Shown: piece after piece, positions 43,936 to 56,800 of the stretch
How positions within the stretch are numbered: position 1 is the first letter of the stretch
How the letters are laid out: each line of letters opens with the position of its first letter
Assembly: GCA_014843695.1 (NCBI GenBank)
Contig: CM026404.1
Coordinates: forward strand, 88,077,236-88,141,235
DNA from: Archivesica marissinica
Taxonomy: Eukaryota > Mollusca > Bivalvia > Venerida > Vesicomyidae
Length of the DNA: 64,000 bases
Reading direction: 5' to 3'
Translations under genes and position numbers: made by a program
Notes under the pieces: model-generated
Seen by the model: the letters and a program-made list of their open reading frames with translations, nothing else
The model's database searches: none
What the model was told of the DNA's origin: nothing

Positions 43936-44019
43936 AACCGTATGAAGCAAACACTGTATCCGTCACAGTACATGACACAATAGAGCTAAACATTGCAACA
44001 AAGATCGAAGAAGACTGAA

Positions 44020-44660
44020 TTATAATTACTCCCGCTTGGGTGGAGATATCGACAAAATTTAAAAATTCTAAAAATCCGTAACTGAAGTGTTACCAGAGAC
44101 AATGAGACTGGGTATCAACATTTGTAAGACATTGTAATCCAGCGTGATGAAGATTTGGATAATGGCTACTCTAGTTAAGAGGGCAGACAACTTTTGCTAC
44201 AGACAGATGAACGCACACCAATACTATATCACATCTATGATTTCTTCGTAAAGGTAGGAGATAATATTAATGAGTATATAATATGAATCATAACTCTTTT
44301 ATTATGTTCAGAAATATAAGTAATCCGCATTGCTTTAACCCTTTCCCTCATAGAAGCACCTCTTGACGCCATTACCACTTATACCACATACATTGACAAT
44401 GTAGTAGCCAAACCAATGCTCATAATTAAGGCCAGAATCTCAAGTAGTCCCAGTAATATCTATGGAGGTGGGATAGATATGGCGACTACTTATCCACTGC
44501 ATGATAGCTAAATGGCTGTCGTTTGTATGGAGATATAATAGTATATTAACCTGAATCTCTATGAAGGAAAGGGTTAAACTAAGTAACAATGCATTGTCAC
44601 GGTGGTTGAGATGATGACGATGATGATGTTGCTGATGGTTTCCAGGTAAAGACTGCCGCT
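44020..44660. other. Presumed 3' untranslated and flanking DNA of gene C
   Basis: No open frame of note. A minus-strand AATAAA-like signal lies near 44298; a GATGATGATG tract lies near 44610. Confidence 0.35.
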
Positions 44661-44666
44661 GACCCG

Positions 44667-44807
44667 TCACTGATCTCGTTGGTCGACGGACGACTGGAAT
44701 GCTTCGTTGCTCGAGTCATGACTTGACTGACGGACGATTGTTTGCACTAATTCCTCATGCTCGTCCAATATTTGAACTAAATCCTTCTTTCTCTGTTTAG
44801 CGTCTTC
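44667..44807 (-). CDS. Gene C, terminal exon (46 aa plus stop)
   Basis: The acceptor TGTATTCTGCAG| opens phase 0; the other two phases stop within about 35 nt. It encodes EDAKQRKKDLVQILDEHEEL, then VQTIVRQ and a Ser/Asp/Gln-rich tail. A minus-strand AATAAA-like signal lies near 44298. Confidence 0.55.
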   Translation of the reverse strand, partial: EDAKQRKKDLVQILDEHEELVQTIVRQSSHDSSNEAFQSSVDQRDQ

Positions 44808-47800
44808 CTGCAGAATACAGTAATAGTATATAAATTTAATCTACTCCATTTATATTCGCTCATCTTGACATTTTCTCTCAGTGCAACAGCGCCTTTAACC
44901 CTTTCAACACTACGGACCTATAAATAGGCTTACAAAAAGTGTAGATCCGGATGAGCCGTCTCATCGGGATCTGCACTTTTTTGCTAGTAACTTTACTATT
45001 TTTAGACAAAGTTACCCATTTTGATAAATGAACTGGTCCAAATGTAATTTTCTTATTAATTTATTGGTCTAAAAATATCATGCACCAGTCCATGTCAGTT
45101 ACTTGGTGTTGAATGGGTTATAAGATAGTCTGAAGATAGAAATTCATCAATTAATACATTAACTGCACTAAACAGTACCGTAATAAGTACAAAGCTTAAA
45201 TCGGGTCACTGCCTCAAGAGTTTGTTACAACGTGTGGCTATTTATAGCTGTTTTAATATAGTTGCGTCATATTGCGTTATATATTGATTACTCAGTTGCG
45301 TCATATTGCGTTATTTTAAAAAAAAAATTCTTATTTATTTTCCTTTTATAGCATACGCAACATCATTGTCACATGTTAACACTATACATAGTACTTAATG
45401 AACATATAATTATAATTCTTATCTATTTAATATGACTTTGTGCTGACAGTTACAAATATTTCCTATTTCAAAATTCTTGCATCTGATGCATGGATGCCAT
45501 AAAAGGTGTCTGTCTTAAATGCGTTATATATATCTATTGATTACATAGATTTGTTGACAAAACAATTCGCTTATACCAGGCTACTATATTTATTGTGACA
45601 TAAGTCAGTGCTGTTAACTGGCATACATTTATAATAACACAGGAGTATTAATACCAATAAATCAACATGAAAAGTTGAAAATGAAAAGTGACATGCTGAA
45701 AAGAAAGAAATCGAAACAACACATTGTGTAAAGACTGAAAGCACACAAACTGGTGAAAAAGTAAAGCAGATTTTTTATACATTTTGTGCCATACTGTAAA
45801 GCTATTCTTTAACCCATTCAACCCCAAGTAACTGACATGGACTGGTGCATCAGATTTTTAGAACAATAAATTAATAAGAAAATTACCTTTGGACCAGTCC
45901 AATTATCAAAATGGGTAATTTTATCTAAAAATAGTAATAATTATTACTGGCAAAAAGTGCAAATCCTGATGAGACAGATTGTCACAAGCCGGCTTGTAAG
46001 CCTATTTAGAGGCCTGTGGTGTTGAAATGGTTAATCATTATTTAAACCCCTCCCACCACAACACCCCCAATAGATTTTCACTCATACATTATATACGGGT
46101 AGATCTATTTTTGTTAGATAAGTTTCTTTCAACATGAAAATACGATTGAATGAGCTGATAATCTTAAACCTCAAACTGCACACTCATTCTATGTGTGTGT
46201 TTTTACGTTTATTTATCGTCGCTACCGGTTGCCCATATGAGCGACGTCTCCTTAAGAGATTAGTTATTTTAGATTTTGGTGGATAGTGCATGATACAGAC
46301 AGAGACGCATTCCAGAGTCTCCTCTGGTTCTTATACGTGCACGGTGTAAAGCACCGACACGAGACCTCGGTTTAACGTCACATCTGAAAGACTGTTAATT
46401 TTATTAGGGTCAGACGGGGATCGAACCTGCGATCCCTGGATTACCAGTCCAGCGTGTTACCACTGGACTAGATATCCGTCTGTATATAAGTTATTCAGAC
46501 ATCAAGCAGGAATTTAACAACCTGGCCACAATTAAACAAACTGGTTTTTGTGAAATTACAAATTGTAAATTACCTCCCTGTATGGAGTTGTATTATTTAT
46601 TAAATCACCAATTACTTTATATTATGATTGTGTTCTTGATCTTGTTATTTCTCTCCGTCTATTTTACGATGGAAAAGTAGGGTTGGGTCATCGAAAGAAA
46701 GTTATTTACATACACATTATCTAAGTATAATACCGGTAAAACAATACTAAACGATTATATTTTAAAACCAATTTATACTAAACCTATACTAAAATCTATG
46801 AGCCTACATTCTATGCCATGTTCCACTACATGCTATGCCATGTTCCACTACATTCTATGCCATGTTCCACTACATGCTATGCCATGTTCCACTACATTCT
46901 ATGCCATGTTCCACTACATGCTATGCCATGTTCCACTACATGCTATGCCATGTTCCACTACATGCTATGCCATGTTCCACTACATGCTATGCCATGTTCC
47001 ACTACATGCTATGCCATGTTCCACTACATGCTATGCCATGTTCCACTACATGCTATGCCATGTTCCACTACATGCTATGCCATGTTCCACTACATGCTAT
47101 GCCATGTTCCACTACATGCTATGCCATGTTCCACTACATGCTATGCCATGTTCCACTACATGCTATGCCATGTTCCACTACATGCTATGCCATGTTCCAC
47201 TACATTCTATGCCATGTTCCACTACATGCTATGCCATGTTCCACTACATTCTATGCCATGTTCCACTACATCTATGCCATGTTCCACTACATTCTATGCC
47301 ATGTTCCACTACATTCTATGCCATGTTCCACTACATGCTATGCCATGTTCCACTACATGCTATGCCATGTTCCACTACATGCTATGCCATGTTCCACTAC
47401 ATTCTATGCCATGTTCCACTACATTCTATGCCATGTTCCACTACATTCTATGCCATGTTCCACTACATTCTATGCCATGTTCCACTACATTCTATGCCAT
47501 GTTCCACTACATTCTATGCCATGTTCCACTACATGCTATGCCATGTTCCACTACATGCTATGCCATGTTCCACTACATTCTATGCCATGTTCCACTACAT
47601 GCTATGCCATGTTCCACTACATTCTATGCCATGTTCCACTACATGCTATGCCATGTTCCACTACATTCTATGCCATTACTGCCCGCTGTTTATATTATTA
47701 TATATGTATAGGATATAAGCCGAAAACGATCCAATATGTAAAATATTGGACTCGTGAGGCGCGTAGTGTAGCGCCGAAGACTACCAATATTTTACATATT

Positions 47801-50800
47801 GGATCCGTTTGAGGCTTATATCTTACTTAAAACATACACTTATATAACAAGATCCTACTAATTAAAATTGTTAATTTCGTACATGTACGCGTAGTATTTA
47901 ATATAATACTCTGGCCTTTTCACACCAGTCCAATATTAATAATAATGGACTGCAAGTACAAAGGTATGACGTCACGACAATATGTAATAGTATGGTCGGT
48001 GATATGTGAACGAACAAATCTCCAAATAATTGAAAGAAGACATTTTAAATGAAGATTGAAATTACAGGGTTTTACAACCTCTTGCCATTTCTTTATATTT
48101 TCTAGGAATTGTTGGTTAAAGCAATGATGCTTAAATTTTGATTGCAAATACTGTAAAACTTTCATAGCTGTTACCGTAGGAACAAGGTTTCTAAGTAATA
48201 ATGTTTCTAAGGATTAATGACAACTATTTTCCGCTCCGTTGGTGGACACACATAATATTCTAAAATTATCATAATAAACTAACACTCAAATTACTACTAC
48301 AGTTTTTATCATTAGTAATAACCCTTAAAATGCTGAATAAATGTGTGCACACAACATAGTTTCATATCTGATCAGGATCTATGTTGTTTGCTATTCAGCC
48401 AAGTGTCTTAGTTCCACAATCCAAATAGCAAACAGTATAGAGCCTGATCAGACGGCACATTCTGTGCACGTTCTGTGCCATCTGATCTGGCTCTATGCTG
48501 TTTGCAAAAGCAACTTTGGTTGTGATTAGTCGGTTAAGGGTTAAATGTTGTTGTGTACATGCTGCATGCCATGGTGGACGGGAAGGTGGTGGTGGGTGGG
48601 GTATAGTAGGAACACATACAAACGGGTCATGTGTGGTGGAGGGGGATGGGGGATTTCAAGTATTCAACATTTTAGAAGCCCTGAACATTGTGCAATATAA
48701 TACACAATCACCTAACATACTATAATATAATGGTATATTATTAACATATACAAGATGTATATGTAGGATGCAGGATGATGGCTGATCCCACATTGGTGAC
48801 CAATTCCACAGATGCATGTGGTCTTGGACAAGTGGCTTCGGGTTAAAAAATTTAAAAAACATTTTGATAAACCATAGCCGTGACACTATAATGCATACAA
48901 AAAATTTAGGCCATATCCAAGCATATTTAAAAAATGACACCCCGTCACTATCAGAGCACTTGTCCTTTTTAAATATGCTCGGATATGGCCTAAAATATTT
49001 GTATAGTGTCAAGATTATGGTTTATCAAAATGTACTTTAAAAAAATAAGAAAACAATTGTGTTTGGAACCTGAAACAACTTGTTCAAACCCCAAGCGTCT
49101 GTGAGTAATTGTACAATCCAGACCCCAAGCGTCTGTGAGTAATTGTACAATCTAGACCCCAAGCGTCTGTGAGTAATTGTACAATCTAGACCCCAAGCGT
49201 CTGAGTAATTGTACAATCTAGACCCCAAGCGTCTGTGAGTAATTGTACAATCTAGACCCCAAGCGTCTGTGAGTAATTGTACAATCTAGACCCCAAGCGT
49301 CTGTGAGCAATAGTACAATCCAGACCCCAAGCGTCTGTGAGCAATAGTACAATCCAGACCCCAAGCATCTGTGAGGAATAGTACAATCCAGACCCCAAGC
49401 GTCTGTGAGCAATAGTACAATCCAGACCCCAAGCAATTGCACAATGGTGGCCAATTTGTTTGCACAACAGTGGTCAGTTATTATATAATATGTTCACATA
49501 ATTGTGACCAATTTGTTGAATAATGTCATATTTATTACATTTTAATGAGAACACATGAATCAGTGGTTATGCCTGCATGGATATTTGACACCAGCTGTGA
49601 CAGCAGTGACAGATACCATCAAGATAGTCATCCCGAAATAACAAATATCGTCCCATATTTACATTTTTATGTGTAAAAACAATTGTAAAATGTTGGAAAA
49701 GCATTATATTTTCTGAGAGTATGTACAGGTGGAGAATAGATACAATATGAGCTACAACTATCTATGATGCACAACAAACACATGCCCTTCCTACCATAGA
49801 CCCAGCAGTCACATTTGCTATTTCACCATTTCATCATCTCTACTACACAAATTCACAATTTCAACTGCATGAATTACAATTTGAACTTCCACGAATTCAC
49901 AATTTAAGATTCACGATTATTAACTACACAAATTCACGATTTCAAATTCACAAACTCATGATTTCAACTTCACAATTTCAAATGACCGCATTACAATTTG
50001 AACTTTCACGATTTCAGATTCACGAATTCAAATGCACAAACTCACAATTTCAACTTCACGATTTCAACTTCACAAATTCACGATTTCAACTTCATGAATT
50101 CAGGGTTCATTCCAGGTCAGGATTTTTGGTAAAAGTGAGAAAGCGTGCGATCGCGTCCTTAAATGGTGTTATTTAATAAATTTCAACAAAATATGGTTAA
50201 AATGCACAGTATGACCATTAAATACAACATTTGAGTAGAAGGAGTGCTTTATAATGGGCCAGTAGACAAAATTTTGTATGACAATTGGAAAATTAGGGAT
50301 AAGTGGGGCCCCCAGAGGGCGCGGTCAGGGTCCCTAGGGCCAACTATTTTGTCCACATTGCCCTCTAGAATGATCCTCGAGTTTTTAATTATGACAGCAA
50401 ACAGAAACTAACTAGAAAATTATACCGGAACTATTTCTTATTACGGATGCTCACACTGATATAAATGGTTGTGCAGTTGTGGAATGTAGTGAAATGAAGC
50501 TCCAAGCAAGGGGCAGTTAAAATGAATTAAATTTCATAACAACTATTATATTAGCCAAAATCATTGGAAATCATTAAAGAAAAAGAAGATTTGTGTTTAT
50601 TAGTGTAAGATAGGAATGTATTGGTATTTCATCTCGTGGTGAAATAAAATCCTATCTTACACTAATAAACACAAATATCATCTATAGACGAGATATGCAA
50701 ATAGACATCGGTATTGAACTATGTGTATTTATAGTACTAGACAAGATTGACCATCATTGTCAAGGTTCGATCTTCCGTCTGACCCTAATAAAATTAACAG

Positions 50801-53800
50801 TCTTTCAGATGGGACGTTAAACCGAGGTCTTGTGTCGGTGCTTTACACCGTGCACGTAAAAGAACCAGAGGAGACTCTGGTATGGGTCTCTGTCTGTATC
50901 ATGCACTATCCTCCAAAATCTAAAATGATTAATCTCTTCAGGCGTCATCGCTCATAACGTAAACCGCCGCACTCACAATGCAAGTGTGTCTTTATGAACA
51001 GTAATGTGACTTTAAGAGACGCCCCTCTATACATCATTATATGATTATCTACGAGAGTAGAATCTACTAATCTCTTCAGGAGGCGTCGCTCATATGGGCA
51101 ACCGGTAATGACGATAAATAAACGTATAACACACACGACCATCATTGTGGAAATATCTGATTGTATTAATCCACTGTTGTGAAATCTTCCAGGATTGTGC
51201 GATCGGCCACAGATGTCAGACAGGCCATTGATAATATGTCTTACATGAGTTATATGTATTCAATTTTCGAAGGAAAAAGTTTTTATAAAAGCTACTTTTA
51301 GCTTCCTACTTGATCTTTTGCATTATGTATTATGTATGTCGTTGTATGTTATATGTGATGTATTATGTATGTCGTTGTATGTTATATGTGATGTATTATG
51401 TATGTCGTTGTATGTTATATGTGATGTATTATGTATGTCGTTGTATGCTATATGTGATGTATTATGTATGTCGTTGTATGTTATATGTGATGTATTATGT
51501 ATGTCGTTGTATGTTATATGTGATGTATTATGTATGTCGTTGTATGTTATATGTGATGTATTATGTATATCGTTGTATGTTATATGTGATGTATTATGTA
51601 TATCGTTGTATGTTATATGTGATGTATTATGTATATCGTTGTATGTTATATGTGATGTATTATGTATATCGTTGTATGTTATATGTGATGTATTATGTAT
51701 GTCGTTGTATGTTATATGTGATGTATTATGTATGTCGTTGTATGTTATATGTGATGTATTATGTATGTCGTTGTATGTTATATGTGATGTATTATGTATG
51801 TCGTTGTATGTTATATGTGATGTATTATGTATGTCGTTGTATGTTATATGTGATGTATTATGTATGTCGTTGTATGTTATATGTGATGTATTATGTATGT
51901 CGTTGTATGTTATATGTGATGTATTATGTATGTCGTTGTATGTTATATGTGATGTATTATGTATGTCGTTGTATGTTATATGTGATGTATTATGTATGTC
52001 GTTGTATGTTATATGTGATGTATTATGTATGTCGTTGTATGTTATATGTGATGTATTATGTATGTCGTTGTATGTTATATGTGATGTATTATGTATGTAG
52101 TTGTATGTTATATGTGATGTATTATGTATGTCGTTGTATGTTATATGTGATGTATTATGTATGTCATTGTATGTTATATGTGATTTATTATGTATGTCGT
52201 TGTATGTTATATGTGATGTATTATGTATGTCGTTGTATGTTATATGTGATGTATTATGTATGTCGTTGTATGTTATATGTGATTTATGTATGTCGTTGTA
52301 TGTTATATGTGATTTATGTATGTCGTTGTATGCTATATGTGATGTATTATGTATGTCGTTGTATGTTATATATGTATTATGTATGTCGTTGTATGTTATA
52401 TGTATTATGTATGTCGTTGTATGTTATATATGTATTATGTATGTCGTTGTATGTTATATATGTATTATGTATGTCGTTGTATGTTATATGTATTATGTAT
52501 GTCGTTGTATGTTATATATGTATTATGTATGTCGTTGTATGTTATATATGTGTTATGTATGTCGTTGTATGTTATATATGTATTATGTATGTCGTTGTAT
52601 GTTATATGTATTATGTATGTCGTTGTATGTTATATGTGATTTATTGTTTAAACCAAATATGTTAAATATCATATTCTCATATTTAATTCATTCATTTGTC
52701 TATACATTTGACTTTATGGCAGTTTTGTCTACATAAAATTATCAAGTCGAGATGTTTCCACAGATTACAGAAGCTTCTGCACACTGTGGGTTTTCTTAAC
52801 CGTGACCTATTTAACCTGTACAGGAAATGTTACAGATCTCAGTGACCAGATGACGCACCATGTCATGTCTCTGCTGGACAGTACGCAACTTGGTGTTTAG
52901 CTGGACAAACTATCTTGTGCCCCTCCTTTCAGTAGGACAGCATGCAACTTGGTGTTTAGCTGGACAAACTATCCTGTGCCCTCCTTTCAGCAGGGCAGCA
53001 TGCAACTTGGTGTTTAGCTGGACAAACTATCCTGTGCCCTCCTTTTAGAAGGGCAGCATGCAACTTGGTGTTTAGCTGGACAAACTATCCTGTGCCCCTC
53101 CTTTCAGCAGGACAGCATGCAACTTGGTGTTTAGCTCAACAAACTATCCTGTGCCCCTCCTTTCAGCAGGACAGCATGCAACTTGGTGTTTAGCTGGACA
53201 AACTATCCTGTACCCCCCTTTCAGCAGCGCAGCATGCAACTTGGTGTTTAGCTGGACAAACTATCCTGTGCCCCTCCTTTCAACAGGGCAGCATGCAACT
53301 TGTGTTTAGCTGGACAAACTATCCTGTGCCCTCCTTTCAGCAGGACAGCATGCAACTTGAGGACAGCATGACACAAACACCCCCCCCCACAACACACAAC
53401 AACACAAACACCCCCCCCCACACACACAACACAACTTGGTGTTTAGCTGGACAAACTATCCTGTGCCCCTCCTTTCAGCAGGGCAGCATGCAACTTGGTG
53501 TTTAGCTGGACAAACTATCCTGTGCCCTCCTTTTAGAAGGGCAGCATGCAACTTGGTGTTTAGCTGGACAAACTATCCTGTGCCCCTCCTTTCAGCAGGA
53601 CAGCATGCAACTTGGTGTTTAGCTCAACAAACTATCCTGTGCCCCTCCTTTCAGCAGGACAGCATGCAACTTGGTGTTTAGCTGGACAAACTATCCTGTA
53701 CCCCCCTTTCAGCAGCGCAGCATGCAACTTGGTGTTTAGCTGGACAAACTATCCTGTGCCCCTCCTTTCAACAGGGCAGCATGCAACTTTGTGTTTAGCT

Positions 53801-56800
53801 GGACAAACTATCCTGTGCCCTCCTTTCAGCAGGACAGCATGCAACTTGGTGTTTAGCTGGACAAACTATCCTGTGCCCCTCCTTTCAGCAGGACAGCATG
53901 CAACTTGGTGTTTAACTGGACAAACTATCCTGTGCCCCTCCTTTCAGCAGGGCAGCATGCAACTTGGTGTTTAGCTCGACAAACTATCCTGTGCCCCTCC
54001 TTTCAGCAGGGCAGCATGCAACTTGGTGTTTAGCTCGACAAACTACCCTGTGCCCCTCCTTTTAGCAGGGCAGCATGCAACTTGGTGTTTAGCTGGACAA
54101 ACTATCCTGTGCCCCTCCTTTCAGCAGGACAGCATGCAACTTGGTGATTAGCTTGACAAACTATCCTGTGCCCCTCCTTTCAGTCAGCAGGACAGCATGC
54201 AACTTGGTGATTAGCTCAACAAACTATCCTGTGCCCTCCTTTCAGCAGGACAGCATGCAACTTGGTGTTTAGCTGGACAAACTATCCTGTGCCCCTCCTT
54301 TCAGCAGGACAGCATGCAACTTGGTGATTAGCTCAACAAACTATCCTGTGCCCCTCCTTTCAGCAGGACAGCATGCAACTTGGTGTTTAGCTGGACAAAC
54401 TATCCTGTACCCCCCTTTCAGCAGCGCAGCATGCAACTTGGTGTTTAGCTGGACAAACTATCCTGTGCCCCTCCTTTCAACAGGGCAGCATGCAACTTGG
54501 TGTTTAGCTGGACAAACTATCCTGTGCCCTCCTTTCAGCAGGACAGCATGCAACTTGATGTTTAGCTGGACAAACTATCCTGTGCCCCTCCTTTCAGCAG
54601 GACAGCATGCAACTTGGTGTTTAACTGGACAAACTATCCTGTGCCCCTCCTTTCAGCAGGGCAGCATGCAACTTGGTGTTTAGCTCGACAAACTATCCTG
54701 TGCCCCTCCTTTCAGCAGGGCAGCATGCAACTTGGTGTTTAGCTCGACAAACTACCCTGTGCCCCTCCTTTTAGCAGGGCAGCATGCAACTTGGTGTTTA
54801 GCTGGACAAACTATCCTGTGCCCCTCCTTTCAGCAGCACACAACACACAAACACCCCCCCCCACAGGCAGCATGCAACTTGGTGTTTAGCTGGACAAACT
54901 ATCCTGTGCCCCTCCTTTCAGCAGGGCAGCATGCAACTTGGTGTTTAGCTGGACAAACTATCCTGTGCCCCTCCTTTCAGCAGGGCAGCATACAACTTGG
55001 TGTTTAGCTGGACAAACTATCCTGTGCCCCTCCTTTCAGCAGGGCAGCATGCAACTTGGTGTTTAGCTCGACAAACTATCCTGTGCCCCTCCTTTCAACA
55101 GGGCAGCATGCAACTTGGTGTTTAGCTTGACAAACTATCTTGTGCCCCTCCTTTCAGCAGGACAGAATGCAACTTGGTGTTTAGCTTGACAAACTATCTT
55201 GTGCCCCTCCTTTCAGCAGGACAGCATGCAACTTGGTGTTTAGCTGGACAAACTATCCTGTACCCCCCTTTCAGCAGCGCAGCATGCAACTTGGTGTTTA
55301 GCTGGACAAACTATCCTGTGCCCCTCCTTTCAACAGGGCAGCATGCAACTTTGTGTTTAGCTGGACAAACTATCCTGTGCCCTCCTTTCAGCAGGACAGC
55401 ATGCAACTTGGTGTTTAGCTGGACAAACTATCCTGTGCCCCTCCTTTCAGCAGGACAGCATGCAACTTGGTGTTTAACTGGACAAACTATCCTGTGCCCC
55501 TCCTTTCAGCAGGGCAGCATGCAACTTGGTGTTTAGCTCGACAAACTATCCTGTGCCCCTCCTTTCACACACACAACACCACAAACACCCTGTGCCCCTC
55601 CTTTCAACAGGGCAGCATGCAACTTGGTGTTTAGCTGGACAAACTATCCTGTGCCCCTCCTTTCAGCAGGACAGCATGCAACTTGGTGATTAGCTTGACA
55701 AACTATCCTGTGCCCCTCCTTTCAGTCAGCAGGACAGCATGCAACTTGGTGATTAGCTCAACAAACTATCCTGTGCCCCTCCTTTCAGCAGGACAGCATG
55801 CAACTTGGTGTTTAGCTGGACAAACTATCCTGTGCCCCTCCTTTCAGCAGGACAGCATGCAACTTGGTGATTAGCTCAACAAACTATCCTGTGCCCCTCC
55901 TTTCAGCAGGACAGCATGCAACTTGGTGTTTAGCTGGACAAACTATCCTGTACCCCCCTTTCAGCAGCGCAGCATGCAACTTGGTGTTTAGCTGGACAAA
56001 CTATCCTGTGCCCCTCCTTTCAACAGGGCAGCATGCAACTTGGTGTTTAGCTGGACAAACTATCCTGTGCCCTCCTTTCAGCAGGACAGCATGCAACTTG
56101 ATGTTTAGCTGGACAAACTATCCTGTGCCCCTCCTTTCAGCAGGACAGCATGCAACTTGGTGTTTAACTGGACAAACTATCCTGTGCCCCTCCTTTCAGC
56201 AGGGCAGCATGCAACTTGGTGTTTAGCTCGACAAACTATCCTGTGCCCCTCCTTTCAGCAGGGCAGCATGCAACTTGGTGTTTAGCTCGACAAACTACCC
56301 TGTGCCCCTCCTTTTAGCAGGGCAGCATGCAACTTGGTGTTTAGCTGGACAAACTATCCTGTGCCCCTCCTTTCAGCAGGACAGCATGCAACTTGGTGAT
56401 TAGCTCGACAAACTATCCTGTGCCCCTCCTTTCAGCAGGACAGCATGCAACTTGGTGTTTAGCTGGACAAACTATCCTGTGCCCCTCCTTTCAGCAGGGC
56501 AGCATGCAACTTGGTGTTTAGCTGGACAAACTATCCTGTGCCCCTCCTTTCAGCAGGGCAGCATACAACTTGGTGTTTAGCTGGACAAACTATCCTGTGC
56601 CCCTCCTTTCAGCAGGGCAGCATGCAACTTGGTGTTTAGCTCGACAAACTATCCTGTGCCCCTCCTTTCAACAGGGCAGCATGCAACTTGGTGTTTAGCT
56701 TGACAAACTATCTTGTGCCCCTCCTTTCAGCAGGACAGAATGCAACTTGGTGTTTAGCTTGACAAACTATCTTGTGCCCCTCCTTTCAGCAGGACAGCAT

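Noticed and set aside
43797..44018. 74-codon plus frame
   Set aside because: It lies on a diverged SINE2; that SINE is naturally open in this frame in other copies too.
46798..47812. Three overlapping 297-325 codon frames
   Set aside because: 22-bp minisatellite; all three frames are equally open, which is not how a gene looks.
51310..52665. 451-codon plus-strand frame (MYYVCRCMLYV repeats)
   Set aside because: Product of the 33-bp minisatellite; several frames are open at once and there is no codon bias.
52860..56226. Many 60-120 codon frames (GQHATWCLAGQTILCP)
   Set aside because: 59-bp minisatellite; frames end wherever a 58-bp unit shifts phase.
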